This document shows, in pieces, positions 1 through 5,042 of a DNA stretch of 5,406 nt. A model generated the notes under the pieces. The model worked only from the letters and a program-made list of their open reading frames with translations. It had not been told where the DNA came from and made no database searches. Position numbers and translations under genes: made by a program. How positions within the stretch are numbered: the first letter of the stretch is position 1; every line of letters starts with the position of its first letter. The stretch covers positions 1 through 5,406 of the forward strand of contig JAGTAM010000701.1 in NCBI GenBank assembly GCA_023422485.1, read 5' to 3'. Origin of the DNA: Pseudomonadota bacterium. GTDB lineage: Bacteria > Pseudomonadota > Alphaproteobacteria > Rhizobiales > Beijerinckiaceae.

Positions 1-546
1 GTCTCGGCCTCGGCCTCCGATCTGCTCGGCGTGTTCGCCACCCTCAGCCGCGGCGTCGCCCTGCTTCAGGGCGGCCCGAGCCGGACGATCGCCTACGGCA
101 ACGACACCATCACCGCCGGGGCGTCGCACTACGGGGTTGCGCAGGGCTCGCAGACCGGGGCGGATCAGATCAGCGAAGGCGACAGCGGCCTCAAGATCAT
201 CGGCTTCCACAAGAAGCGGGCGATCTGGTCGTTCGATGCCGGGCTGACCCTGCCGTCCTTCTCGGCAACGGCGGCCAGCACGCTGACGCCGACGGCGGTC
301 GCCGGCCGCCCGGCCACGATCGAGGGGCTCGCCCACAAGCCGCTGCGGGCCACCGAGGTGATCCGTTCGATCGAAGGCGGCGACATCGTGCTGCGTCCCT
401 CGAGCCGGCCGGCCTCCGCGCCGTCGAAGTACGACACGTGGTTCTTCGACGAGGCCAAGGGCAGCTTGGTGGAGCAGGCGAAGAGTGAGGACGACATCCT
501 CTTCCTCGCCAAGGGCTTCGGCGATCCGACGCTGCCGGTGAAGTGA
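1..546 (+). CDS. Unrecognised protein, C-terminal 181 residues (5' end outside window)
   Basis: The frame is open from the first base and stops with TGA at 544-546, giving 181 residues. A GTG at 31 could be a start, but no Shine-Dalgarno-like sequence precedes it and the frame stays open to the window edge, so I treat the gene as 5'-partial. I do not recognise the family. The visible part is soluble-looking, with no transmembrane segment. It has a Gly/Ser/Thr-rich first half (about residues 25-65), a basic patch HKKR at about 70-73, a Thr/Ala-rich stretch around 87-101, and a more charged C-terminus with a WFFDEAKG segment near 147-154. Third-position G/C bias is like that of the neighbouring genes, which supports real coding. 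It converges on the minus-strand oxidase-like gene. A GDSG tetrapeptide near residues 60-63 is not enough to suggest a trypsin-like protease. Coding is likely; function is unknown. Confidence 0.75.
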   Translation, partial: VSASASDLLGVFATLSRGVALLQGGPSRTIAYGNDTITAGASHYGVAQGSQTGADQISEGDSGLKIIGFHKKRAIWSFDAGLTLPSFSATAASTLTPTAVAGRPATIEGLAHKPLRATEVIRSIEGGDIVLRPSSRPASAPSKYDTWFFDEAKGSLVEQAKSEDDILFLAKGFGDPTLPVK

Positions 547-793
547 TCGCGGCCCCCAAGGCTGCCAACGAGGCTTCGATCTTTCTCACGGGCGTATCGC
601 CGGAGTCCCCGCGAGAGAGTTTGGGACGTTACCGTGTCTGTAAACGACCGCGTTCGTGGCCGCCGAGGCGCATTCTCACGCGCCTCGATGGTGGGCATTC
701 CGACGGCCCGCCGTCCTTGTCCGATGGGCGCCCGTACCGAGGGCGGGCACGGGGGAGTTTTTCTGGACCTTCCCACCGCGCTGGTCGGGGGCG
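547..793. other. Convergent intergenic region with several hairpins
   Basis: This 247-base gap separates the two convergent stop codons. I see no convincing gene in it: the frames crossing it run on antisense into the oxidase-like gene. It contains a perfect 8-bp hairpin (CGAGGCGC at 664-671 with GCGCCTCG at 680-687, 8-base loop), a 5-bp hairpin (GACGG 702-706 with CCGTC 711-715, 4-base loop) and a third stem described separately as a possible terminator. A GTTAC / GTAAAC near-palindrome at 628-646 is operator-like but off by one inserted base. Stem-loops between convergent genes are commonly involved in transcription termination, which is the likeliest role here. Confidence 0.5.
729..762 (+). 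terminator. Possible rho-independent terminator of the upstream plus-strand gene
   Basis: Two alternative stems can form. CGCCC at 729-733 pairs with GGGCG at 741-745 (7-base loop), or CCCGT at 731-735 pairs with ACGGG at 749-753. A run of five T follows at 758-762. The second pairing leaves only four bases between stem and T run, which is the usual terminator geometry. The stem is short and the element is over 180 bases beyond the stop codon at 546, so the call is weak. Confidence 0.3.
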
Positions 794-2248
794 TCAACTC
801 ACCTCGAAGCTGGTCCACAGCCCGGTGTCGAACCGCTCCAGCACGGTCGCGCTCAGAAGCCAACGGCCGGGATTGTCGGCCACGAAAGCAATCTGGGCGC
901 TTTTGCCTTCCGGGATCTGTACCGTGTCGAGCCAATAGGGCTCCCAACCGTCGTCGAGCTGGTGCAGCAGGCGGAAGACGTGGCCGTGCAGGTGCAGGCT
1001 CTGGATGAATCCGGTGTCGTTGCGGATCGCCAGCACCACGCCGCCGCCGCGCTTGACCGAGAACAGGGGTGCCGCCCCCGCCGCCCCGCTCGCGCCGTTG
1101 ACCTGCCAGACGCGGGCCGGATCTCCGGTATAGGGCGTCTCGGTGCCGGGTTTGGACTTGTCGGGCCGCACGCCGCCCGTCAGCACGAGGTCGCGGCGCA
1201 GGGCGTTCTGCAGGCGGATCTCGGCGGGCAGGCGCTTGTTCTCCGGGATCGAGCCGATCGCCGCGCGGCCGGCCTGCGACAACGGCTCGCCGGAGGCGGT
1301 CAGGGTCGCCAGTGGCAGGCCCTGGCCGATCAGTGCGGTGATCGCGCCGGCCGGCCCGGCTTGCGCGGGAAGGTCGAGGAGGAGGTCGTAGCGCGTGCCC
1401 GGCGCCAGCGGCAGGGTCGCCTTCAGCGGCTCGAACGTGTCGGTCGGCTGCCCGTCCACCGCCGCGACATAGGCTCTCACGCCGTCGAAGCGGATGCGCA
1501 TGCCGCGCGCGTTGCAGGCATTGGCGAGCCGCAGACGCAGGCGGCTGCCAGGCCGTGCCTCGAGGCTGAGCGGAATCGGCTTGCCGTTGAGGGTGACCAC
1601 GCTGCCGAGCCGGCCCGCCGCGGCGGCGAAGGCAACCTGCCCGAACGGCTGGAGCGCGCCCGCCTCGTCGAGCCGCCAATCCTGCAGCAGCAGCGCGAAA
1701 TCCCCATCGACGGCGGGCGGGGCGGGCTCCTCCACGATCAGCAGGCCGGCGATGCCGCGGCCCGAGGGCTCGCTCGACCCGCCGACCACGAGCGGCCGGA
1801 TCAGGAAGGTGCCGGCATCGGGCGGCGTGAAATCGTAGGTGAAGCTGTCGCCCGGCTTGATCGGCTCCTGCGTGACGCCTCCGACGCCGTCCATGGCGTT
1901 GCGGATGCGCACCCCGTGCCAGTGCAGCGACAGCGGCTTGTCGGTCCCGTTCTCGACGCGCAGACGCAGCGGCTCGCCGAGCTTGATCCGCAGGATCGGC
2001 GCCGCCTCCCCGCCGAGCCGCCACACCGCCGTCTCCGGCGCGGGCTCCGGTTTCAGGCGGAGCTTGGAGGGGCCTGCCTTGAGGGGTTTCGGCTCTAGGG
2101 GCGGGGCCTTGCCGGCGGGCGCCTTTTCGACAGAGGTCTGCGCTCCGACGGAAGTCGGCATCAGTGCGAGGGCGGCGCTGCCGGCGAGCAGGCCGCGTCG
2201 CGAAAAGGATCCCGGCTCGGGCTGGGCCATCGGGTCGGGCTTTCGCAT
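794..2248 (-). CDS. Tat-exported multicopper-oxidase-fold protein lacking most copper ligands
   Basis: The protein has 484 residues from the ATG at 2248; an in-frame ATG at 2230 (478 residues) is an alternative, and neither has a strong ribosome binding site. The N-terminus carries a twin-arginine signal (SRRGLL at 16-21, hydrophobic 20-30, likely cleavage after VGA at 34-36), so export to the periplasm by Tat is expected. Three cupredoxin domains follow, roughly 70-175, 185-330 and 380-484. Family hallmarks are plain: HWHG at 109-112 followed by MDGVGGVTQ, HLHGH at 419-423, and DNPGRW at 458-463. Copper motif 2, normally HxH after GTFWY, reads RPL (151-153). The type 1 His before HLHGH is Q416. 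Motif 4, normally HCHxxxHxxxxM, reads SATVLERFDTGL (466-477), so its Cys and all three His are gone. The frame is intact around these changes. An ordinary laccase activity is therefore unlikely. By analogy with FtsP/SufI, a copper-free Tat-exported relative, a structural or binding role is possible, but I cannot assign one. Confidence 0.9.
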   Translation of the reverse strand: MRKPDPMAQPEPGSFSRRGLLAGSAALALMPTSVGAQTSVEKAPAGKAPPLEPKPLKAGPSKLRLKPEPAPETAVWRLGGEAAPILRIKLGEPLRLRVENGTDKPLSLHWHGVRIRNAMDGVGGVTQEPIKPGDSFTYDFTPPDAGTFLIRPLVVGGSSEPSGRGIAGLLIVEEPAPPAVDGDFALLLQDWRLDEAGALQPFGQVAFAAAAGRLGSVVTLNGKPIPLSLEARPGSRLRLRLANACNARGMRIRFDGVRAYVAAVDGQPTDTFEPLKATLPLAPGTRYDLLLDLPAQAGPAGAITALIGQGLPLATLTASGEPLSQAGRAAIGSIPENKRLPAEIRLQNALRRDLVLTGGVRPDKSKPGTETPYTGDPARVWQVNGASGAAGAAPLFSVKRGGGVVLAIRNDTGFIQSLHLHGHVFRLLHQLDDGWEPYWLDTVQIPEGKSAQIAFVADNPGRWLLSATVLERFDTGLWTSFEVS

Positions 2249-2334
2249 GGCGTCTCGCGTCGTCGCTGGATCGGAAAGGGGTTGTAGACAGGCGCCGCCC
2301 GCCCCGCCACCGGGCAAACCCCTCCGCAAGTTTT

Positions 2335-2364
2335 TTGCTGCGGCTTTGGGCGCGCGTGCTATAG
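2335..2364 (+). promoter_or_regulatory. Candidate sigma-70-type promoter for tRNA-Leu
   Basis: TTGCTG at 2335-2340 serves as the -35 element and CTATAG at 2359-2364 as the -10, with an 18-base spacer. It lies in the only A/T-rich patch of an otherwise GC-rich region and points at the tRNA. Transcription would begin around 2371-2373, giving a pre-tRNA leader of about 40 bases. Element match and position support it; the exact start is inferred. Confidence 0.5.
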
Positions 2365-2379
2365 ACGCCCGCTTCGACG

Positions 2380-2394
2380 GCCCGGTATCCGGGC
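2380..2394 (+). repeat. Perfect 6-bp hairpin in the pre-tRNA leader
   Basis: GCCCGG (2380-2385) and CCGGGC (2389-2394) form a perfect stem around the three-base loop TAT. It ends 17 bases before the mature tRNA 5' end, so it would sit in the leader that RNase P removes. It could affect processing or simply be chance in GC-rich DNA. Confidence 0.4.
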
Positions 2395-2411
2395 TCGTGT
2401 CGATGGCGCTC

Positions 2412-2496
2412 GCGGGCGTGGCGGAACTGGTAGACGCGCTGGATTTAGGTTCCAGTGTCGCAAGACGTGGGGGTTCGAGCCCCTCCGCCCGCACCA
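2412..2496 (+). tRNA. tRNA-Leu, anticodon TAG
   Basis: A complete class II tRNA is visible. The acceptor stem GCGGGCG (2412-2418) pairs with CGCCCGC (2486-2492), followed by discriminator A2493 and an encoded CCA (2494-2496). The anticodon stem CTGGA (2439-2443) pairs with TCCAG (2451-2455) around the loop TTTAGGT, giving anticodon TAG at 2446-2448, which reads CUA and, by wobble, other CUN leucine codons. A long variable arm (about 2456-2468, GTC/GAC stem with a GCAA loop) is the class II trait of tRNA-Leu. The T arm has a five-pair stem (2469-2473 with 2481-2485, one G-T pair) and the loop TTCGAGC. The A73 discriminator also fits leucine. Confidence 0.97.
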
Positions 2497-2513
2497 AGTC
2501 CGTACGGGGTCGG

Positions 2514-2544
2514 CGCCGGGACCGAATCGGTTCCCGCCGGGACC
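2514..2544 (+). repeat. 10-base direct repeat with two alternative hairpins in the tRNA-tig gap
   Basis: CGCCGGGACC occurs exactly at 2514-2523 and again at 2535-2544, 21 bases apart start to start. Between them CGGTTCCC (2528-2535) is complementary, with one bulged T, to either copy. Hairpin A uses 2517-2524 with 2528-2536 (8 pairs, AAT loop). Hairpin B uses 2529-2535 with 2539-2544 (6 pairs, GCC loop). The two cannot form together. No T run follows either, so neither looks like an intrinsic terminator. The element lies 18 bases after the tRNA CCA and ends 65 bases before tig. Confidence 0.55.
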
Positions 2545-2609
2545 TCTCCCATGGCGCAGCGGCACGCGAAGACGAGATTGCGGTTTTAGACAAAAGCGGA
2601 CGAACGACG

Positions 2610-4034
2610 ATGCAGGTGACCGAGACGACCTCCGAGGGGCTGAAGCGCGAGTTTCAGGTGCTCCTCCCCGCGACCGAGCTTGAGGATCGCCTCAACACCG
2701 AGCTCTCGAACATCAAGGGCAAGGTCCAGATCAAGGGCTTCCGCCCTGGCAAGGTGCCGGTCGCGCACCTGCGCAAGGTCTACGGCAAGTCCGTGATGGC
2801 CGACGTGCTGCAGAACGCCGTCAACGAGGCCAACCAGCAGATCGTGGCCGACAAGGGCCTGCGCCTCGCGCTCGAGCCGCAGATCGAGTTCCCGAAGGAC
2901 GAGGAGCAGAACATCATCGAGCGCGCGCTCGACGCCAAGGGCGACCTCGCCTTCAAGGTGAAGCTCGAAGTGCTGCCGAGCTTCGAACTCGCCGACCTCT
3001 CGGACGTCTCGATCAAGAAGCTCGTGCTCAAGCCCTCCGATGAGGAGATCAACGAGACGCTGGAGCGCATGGCCAAGGACAGCCGCTCCTTCGAGCCTCG
3101 TGAGGAGGGCGCCGAGGCGCAGTCCGGCGACCGCGTCACCATCGACTTCGTCGGCCGCATCGACGGCACGGAGTTCGAGGGCGGCAAGGGCGAGGATGTC
3201 GATCTGGAGCTCGGCTCCAACACCTTCATCCCCGGCTTCGAGGACCAGCTCGTCGGCGCCAAGGTCGGCGACAACCGCCTCGTGAAGGTCGCCTTCCCGG
3301 CCGACTATCAGGCCGAGCAGCTCGCCGGTAAGGACGCCGAGTTCGACGTCACCGTGAAGGCCGTCGCCGCCCCCGGCGAGACCAAGATCGACGACGAGCT
3401 CGCCAAGCGCTTCGGCATGGACGACCTCGAGAAGCTGAAGGAGGCCGTCTCCAAAGCCGTCGGCGCCGACTATGAGGCGCAGTCCCGGCGCAAGCTCAAG
3501 AAGGAGCTGCTCGACGCGCTCGACGGCAAGTACGCCTTCGATCTGCCCCCGAGTCTCGTCCACCAGGAGTTCGCCGCCGTGTGGGCGCAGGTCGAGCAGG
3601 ACCTGAAGAACCGCGGCAAGACCTTCGAGGACGAGGGTACCACCGAAGAGGCGTCTCAGGCGGAGTACCGCAAGATCGCCGAGCGGCGCGTCCGCCTCGG
3701 TCTGGTGCTTGCGCAAGTCGGCGAGACCGCCGATATCAAGGTCTCGGATGACGAGGTCAATCAGGCCCTGTTCGCCCGGATCCGGCAGTTCCCGGGTCAG
3801 GAGAAGCAGGTCTACGACTTCTACCGCAACAATCCGCAGGCGCTCGCCGAGCTTCGCGCGCCGCTGTTCGAGGAAAAGGTCGTCGACCACGTCCTCGGTC
3901 AGGTCCAGGTCGTCGAGGAACCCGTCTCCAAGGAGGCGCTCTTCGCCGAAGACGACGAGGCCGACGCGGCCTCGACGGACGAGAAGCCGAGCGAGTCCAG
4001 CAACGAGGCGGCGGCCGACAAGGCTGCCGGCTGA
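2610..4034 (+). CDS. tig: Trigger factor, ribosome-associated chaperone and peptidyl-prolyl isomerase
   Basis: The product has 474 residues, slightly longer than E. coli trigger factor (432). It binds the large ribosomal subunit next to the exit tunnel and shields and helps fold nascent chains in the cytoplasm; its FKBP-like domain catalyses cis-trans isomerisation before proline. The N-terminal ribosome-binding domain (about 1-115) carries the signature GFRPGKVP at 43-50, the loop that docks on protein L23. The FKBP-like domain spans about 155-250 (GDRVTIDFVGRIDG at 173-186, FIPGFEDQLVGAKVG at 206-220). The rest is the helical chaperone domain with its two arms. A low-complexity Ala/Asp/Glu/Ser tail (about 446-474) follows. 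I chose the ATG at 2610 because it begins right at the conserved MQVTETTSEGLKREF start; upstream in-frame codons translate the tRNA. Its ribosome binding site is weak (a GCGGA about 10 bases upstream). It is the first gene of the tig-clpP-clpX cluster. Confidence 0.98.
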   Translation: MQVTETTSEGLKREFQVLLPATELEDRLNTELSNIKGKVQIKGFRPGKVPVAHLRKVYGKSVMADVLQNAVNEANQQIVADKGLRLALEPQIEFPKDEEQNIIERALDAKGDLAFKVKLEVLPSFELADLSDVSIKKLVLKPSDEEINETLERMAKDSRSFEPREEGAEAQSGDRVTIDFVGRIDGTEFEGGKGEDVDLELGSNTFIPGFEDQLVGAKVGDNRLVKVAFPADYQAEQLAGKDAEFDVTVKAVAAPGETKIDDELAKRFGMDDLEKLKEAVSKAVGADYEAQSRRKLKKELLDALDGKYAFDLPPSLVHQEFAAVWAQVEQDLKNRGKTFEDEGTTEEASQAEYRKIAERRVRLGLVLAQVGETADIKVSDDEVNQALFARIRQFPGQEKQVYDFYRNNPQALAELRAPLFEEKVVDHVLGQVQVVEEPVSKEALFAEDDEADAASTDEKPSESSNEAAADKAAG

Positions 4035-4118
4035 TCGCCGACCCACCGGCTCCGCGGCGGGCGGCGGTCTCGAGAGAGATCAGGCGGCGTTAACGGCTGC
4101 CATGTTCGCTGTAACCAA
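4035..4118. other. Left part of the tig-clpP gap, no clear promoter or terminator
   Basis: A seven-pair stem with one A-C mismatch (4042-4048 with 4055-4061) could form just after the tig stop, and CTGATC at 4031-4036 has a mirror partner GATCAG at 4078-4083. Neither is followed by a T run. I looked for sigma-70 and heat-shock-type promoters for clpP: CCATGT at 4100-4105 resembles a heat-shock -10 but has no partner at the right distance. Confidence 0.3.
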
Positions 4119-4148
4119 CCGGCCCCGAGCGATTCGCTCCGGGGCCGG
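4119..4148 (+). repeat. 13-bp bulged inverted repeat in the clpP leader
   Basis: CCGGCCCCG (4119-4127) pairs perfectly with CGGGGCCGG (4140-4148). After a bulged C4139, AGCG (4128-4131) pairs with CGCT (4135-4138) around a three-base ATT loop. The apex is a GATTC (GANTC) site, and a second site, GACTC (4148-4152), abuts the right end. The right arm can alternatively join CCGG at 4152-4155. The stem ends 11 bases before the clpP ribosome binding site. There is no T run, so it may be a tig mRNA end-protecting stem, a leader structure or a protein-binding palindrome. Confidence 0.7.
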
Positions 4149-4169
4149 ACTCCGGAGCCGAGGGCTGAT

Positions 4170-4796
4170 ATGAGAGATCCGGTCGACTACTTCCACAATT
4201 CGCTCGTGCCCATGGTGGTCGAGCAGTCGAGCCGCGGCGAGCGTGCCTTCGACATCTATTCCCGGCTCCTGCGCGAGCGGATCATCTTCCTCACCGGCCC
4301 CGTCGAGGACCAGGGCGCGTCGCTGATCGTCGCCCAGCTCCTGTTCCTGGAGGCCGAGAACCCGAAGAAGGATATTTCCTTCTACTTCAACTCGCCCGGC
4401 GGCGTGGTGACCTCGGGTCTGTCGATCTACGACACGATGCAGTTCATCCGCTGCCCCGTCACGACGCTCTGCGTCGGTCAGGCCGCCTCGATGGGCTCGC
4501 TTCTGCTGGCCGCCGGCGAGCCCGGCCACCGCTTCGCCCTGCCGAACGCCCGGATCATGGTCCACCAGCCCTCCGGCGGCTTCCAGGGCCAGGCCACCGA
4601 TATCCTGATCCATGCCCGCGAGATCGAGGCGCTGAAGAAGCGCCTGAACGAGATCTACGTGAAGCACACGGGCCGCGACTACGAGACGATCCATCAGGCG
4701 CTCGAGCGCGACAACTTCATGACCGCCGACGCGGCCAAGGAGTTCGGCCTGATCGACGACATCCTGCACAAGCGCCCGGAGCCGGCAGCCGCCTGA
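4170..4796 (+). CDS. clpP: ATP-dependent Clp protease proteolytic subunit ClpP
   Basis: A 208-residue serine peptidase that forms the barrel-shaped double heptamer of the Clp protease in the cytoplasm. It degrades proteins unfolded and threaded in by ClpX or ClpA. The catalytic triad is visible: Ser107 in GQAASMGS (104-110), His132 in MVHQPSGG (130-137) and Asp181 in ERDNF (179-183). The spacings of 25 and 49 residues equal those of E. coli ClpP (97, 122, 171 in mature numbering). The SLVPMVVEQSSRGERAFDIYSRLL block (11-34) aligns with the mature N-terminus of E. coli ClpP, so residues 1-10 are probably a self-cleaved propeptide. The oxyanion region FNSPGG is at 73-78. The start ATG has a good ribosome binding site, GAGGG at 4160-4164, five bases upstream. 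It follows tig by 135 bases and precedes clpX by 246, the classic order. Length is normal and nothing is missing. Confidence 0.98.
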   Translation: MRDPVDYFHNSLVPMVVEQSSRGERAFDIYSRLLRERIIFLTGPVEDQGASLIVAQLLFLEAENPKKDISFYFNSPGGVVTSGLSIYDTMQFIRCPVTTLCVGQAASMGSLLLAAGEPGHRFALPNARIMVHQPSGGFQGQATDILIHAREIEALKKRLNEIYVKHTGRDYETIHQALERDNFMTADAAKEFGLIDDILHKRPEPAAA

Positions 4797-4937
4797 GCGG
4801 GAACCTGAGGCGCCCGGGGCACGCTATCCCGACCATGTTGGGGCATGCGTCTTTTGGGCGCCCGTCCCGGCCCCCAGGCCGGTTGATCCCGAGCCGGCTG
4901 CATGATTGCATCGGGCTTCAGAGCGCCTCAATCCCGA

Positions 4938-4976
4938 CGCATCCGCCCTGTGTGACTGTTTCTTTAGGCGGATGCG
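4938..4976 (+). repeat. Perfect 10-bp inverted repeat upstream of clpX
   Basis: CGCATCCGCC (4938-4947) is exactly complementary to GGCGGATGCG (4967-4976), with a 19-base, relatively T-rich loop. It could be a stem-loop in a clpP-clpX transcript (terminator, attenuator or processing site), or a dyad operator whose half-site starts lie 29 bases apart. Its right half falls immediately upstream of a TATGAT element. The match is too long to expect often by chance in so short a span, but its role is unknown. Confidence 0.65.
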
Positions 4977-4991
4977 CTTACATCGTATGAT
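4963..4991 (+). promoter_or_regulatory. Weak candidate promoter for clpX
   Basis: TATGAT at 4986-4991 is a good -10 hexamer and lies about 50 bases before the clpX start. The best-placed -35, TTTAGG at 4963-4968 (17-base spacer), matches the consensus poorly. The right arm of the 10-bp inverted repeat overlaps the -35 and spacer, so a factor bound there would interfere with polymerase. This is only a suggestion that clpX may have its own transcription start. Confidence 0.25.
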
Positions 4992-5042
4992 CGACGCGCG
5001 TGCCCTCCTGGCTGGGGCCGCGCCTGCGAACCGGAGACCGAT

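Larger units (their letters stand above)
2249..2411. other. Divergent intergenic region between the oxidase-like gene and tRNA-Leu
   Basis: This 163-base stretch must hold the promoter of the minus-strand gene and that of the tRNA. Only the tRNA side shows recognisable elements. Reading leftwards, I find no clear -35/-10 pair for the oxidase-like gene: the sequence upstream of its start is almost all G and C apart from a CTACAA element. A six-T run at 2331-2336 follows no good stem, so it is not called a terminator. Confidence 0.4.
4797..5042. other. clpP-clpX intergenic region
   Basis: I find no credible gene in this 246-base gap; minus-strand frames crossing it are antisense to clpP or clpX. 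It is rich in local palindromes. GGCGCCC at 4809-4815 can pair over 40 bases with GGGCGCC at 4856-4862. CCCGA (4888-4892) pairs with TCGGG (4911-4915) around an inner TGCA/TGCA stem (4899-4902 with 4907-4910). A longer inverted repeat and a possible promoter are listed separately. None of the stems has a T tract, so the clpP transcript end is not evident. Confidence 0.5.

Noticed and set aside
178..189. GDSG tetrapeptide suggesting a trypsin-like serine protease
   Set aside because: The family pattern needs GDSGGP plus His and Asp motifs; here the next residue is Leu and nothing else fits.
621..646. TTGGGA/TAAACG as a promoter in the convergent gap
   Set aside because: The spacing is only 14 bases and no downstream gene would use it.
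634..1008. Small plus-strand gene starting GTG in the convergent gap
   Set aside because: There is no Shine-Dalgarno, no recognisable domain, and most of it overlaps the oxidase-like gene antisense.
656..2098. A 480-codon plus-strand frame across the oxidase-like gene
   Set aside because: It is the antisense shadow of that gene, rich in Arg/Ala/Gly with no recognisable motif.
2249..2593. N-terminal extension of the oxidase-like gene to an ATG at 2593
   Set aside because: The extra 115 codons run antisense through the whole tRNA-Leu gene, and the Tat signal peptide begins properly at the ATG at 2248.
1839..2609. Upstream in-frame extension of trigger factor
   Set aside because: It would translate the antisense of the oxidase-like gene and then the tRNA. 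The family start MQVTETTSEG begins at 2610.
2586..4046. A 486-codon minus-strand frame opposite the whole of tig
   Set aside because: It is a low-complexity Leu/Val/Gly/Glu product typical of the antisense of a GC-biased gene; tig on the plus strand is unmistakable.
4100..4105. CCATGT as a heat-shock sigma factor -10 for clpP
   Set aside because: No CTTGAA-like -35 occurs at 13-17 bases upstream.
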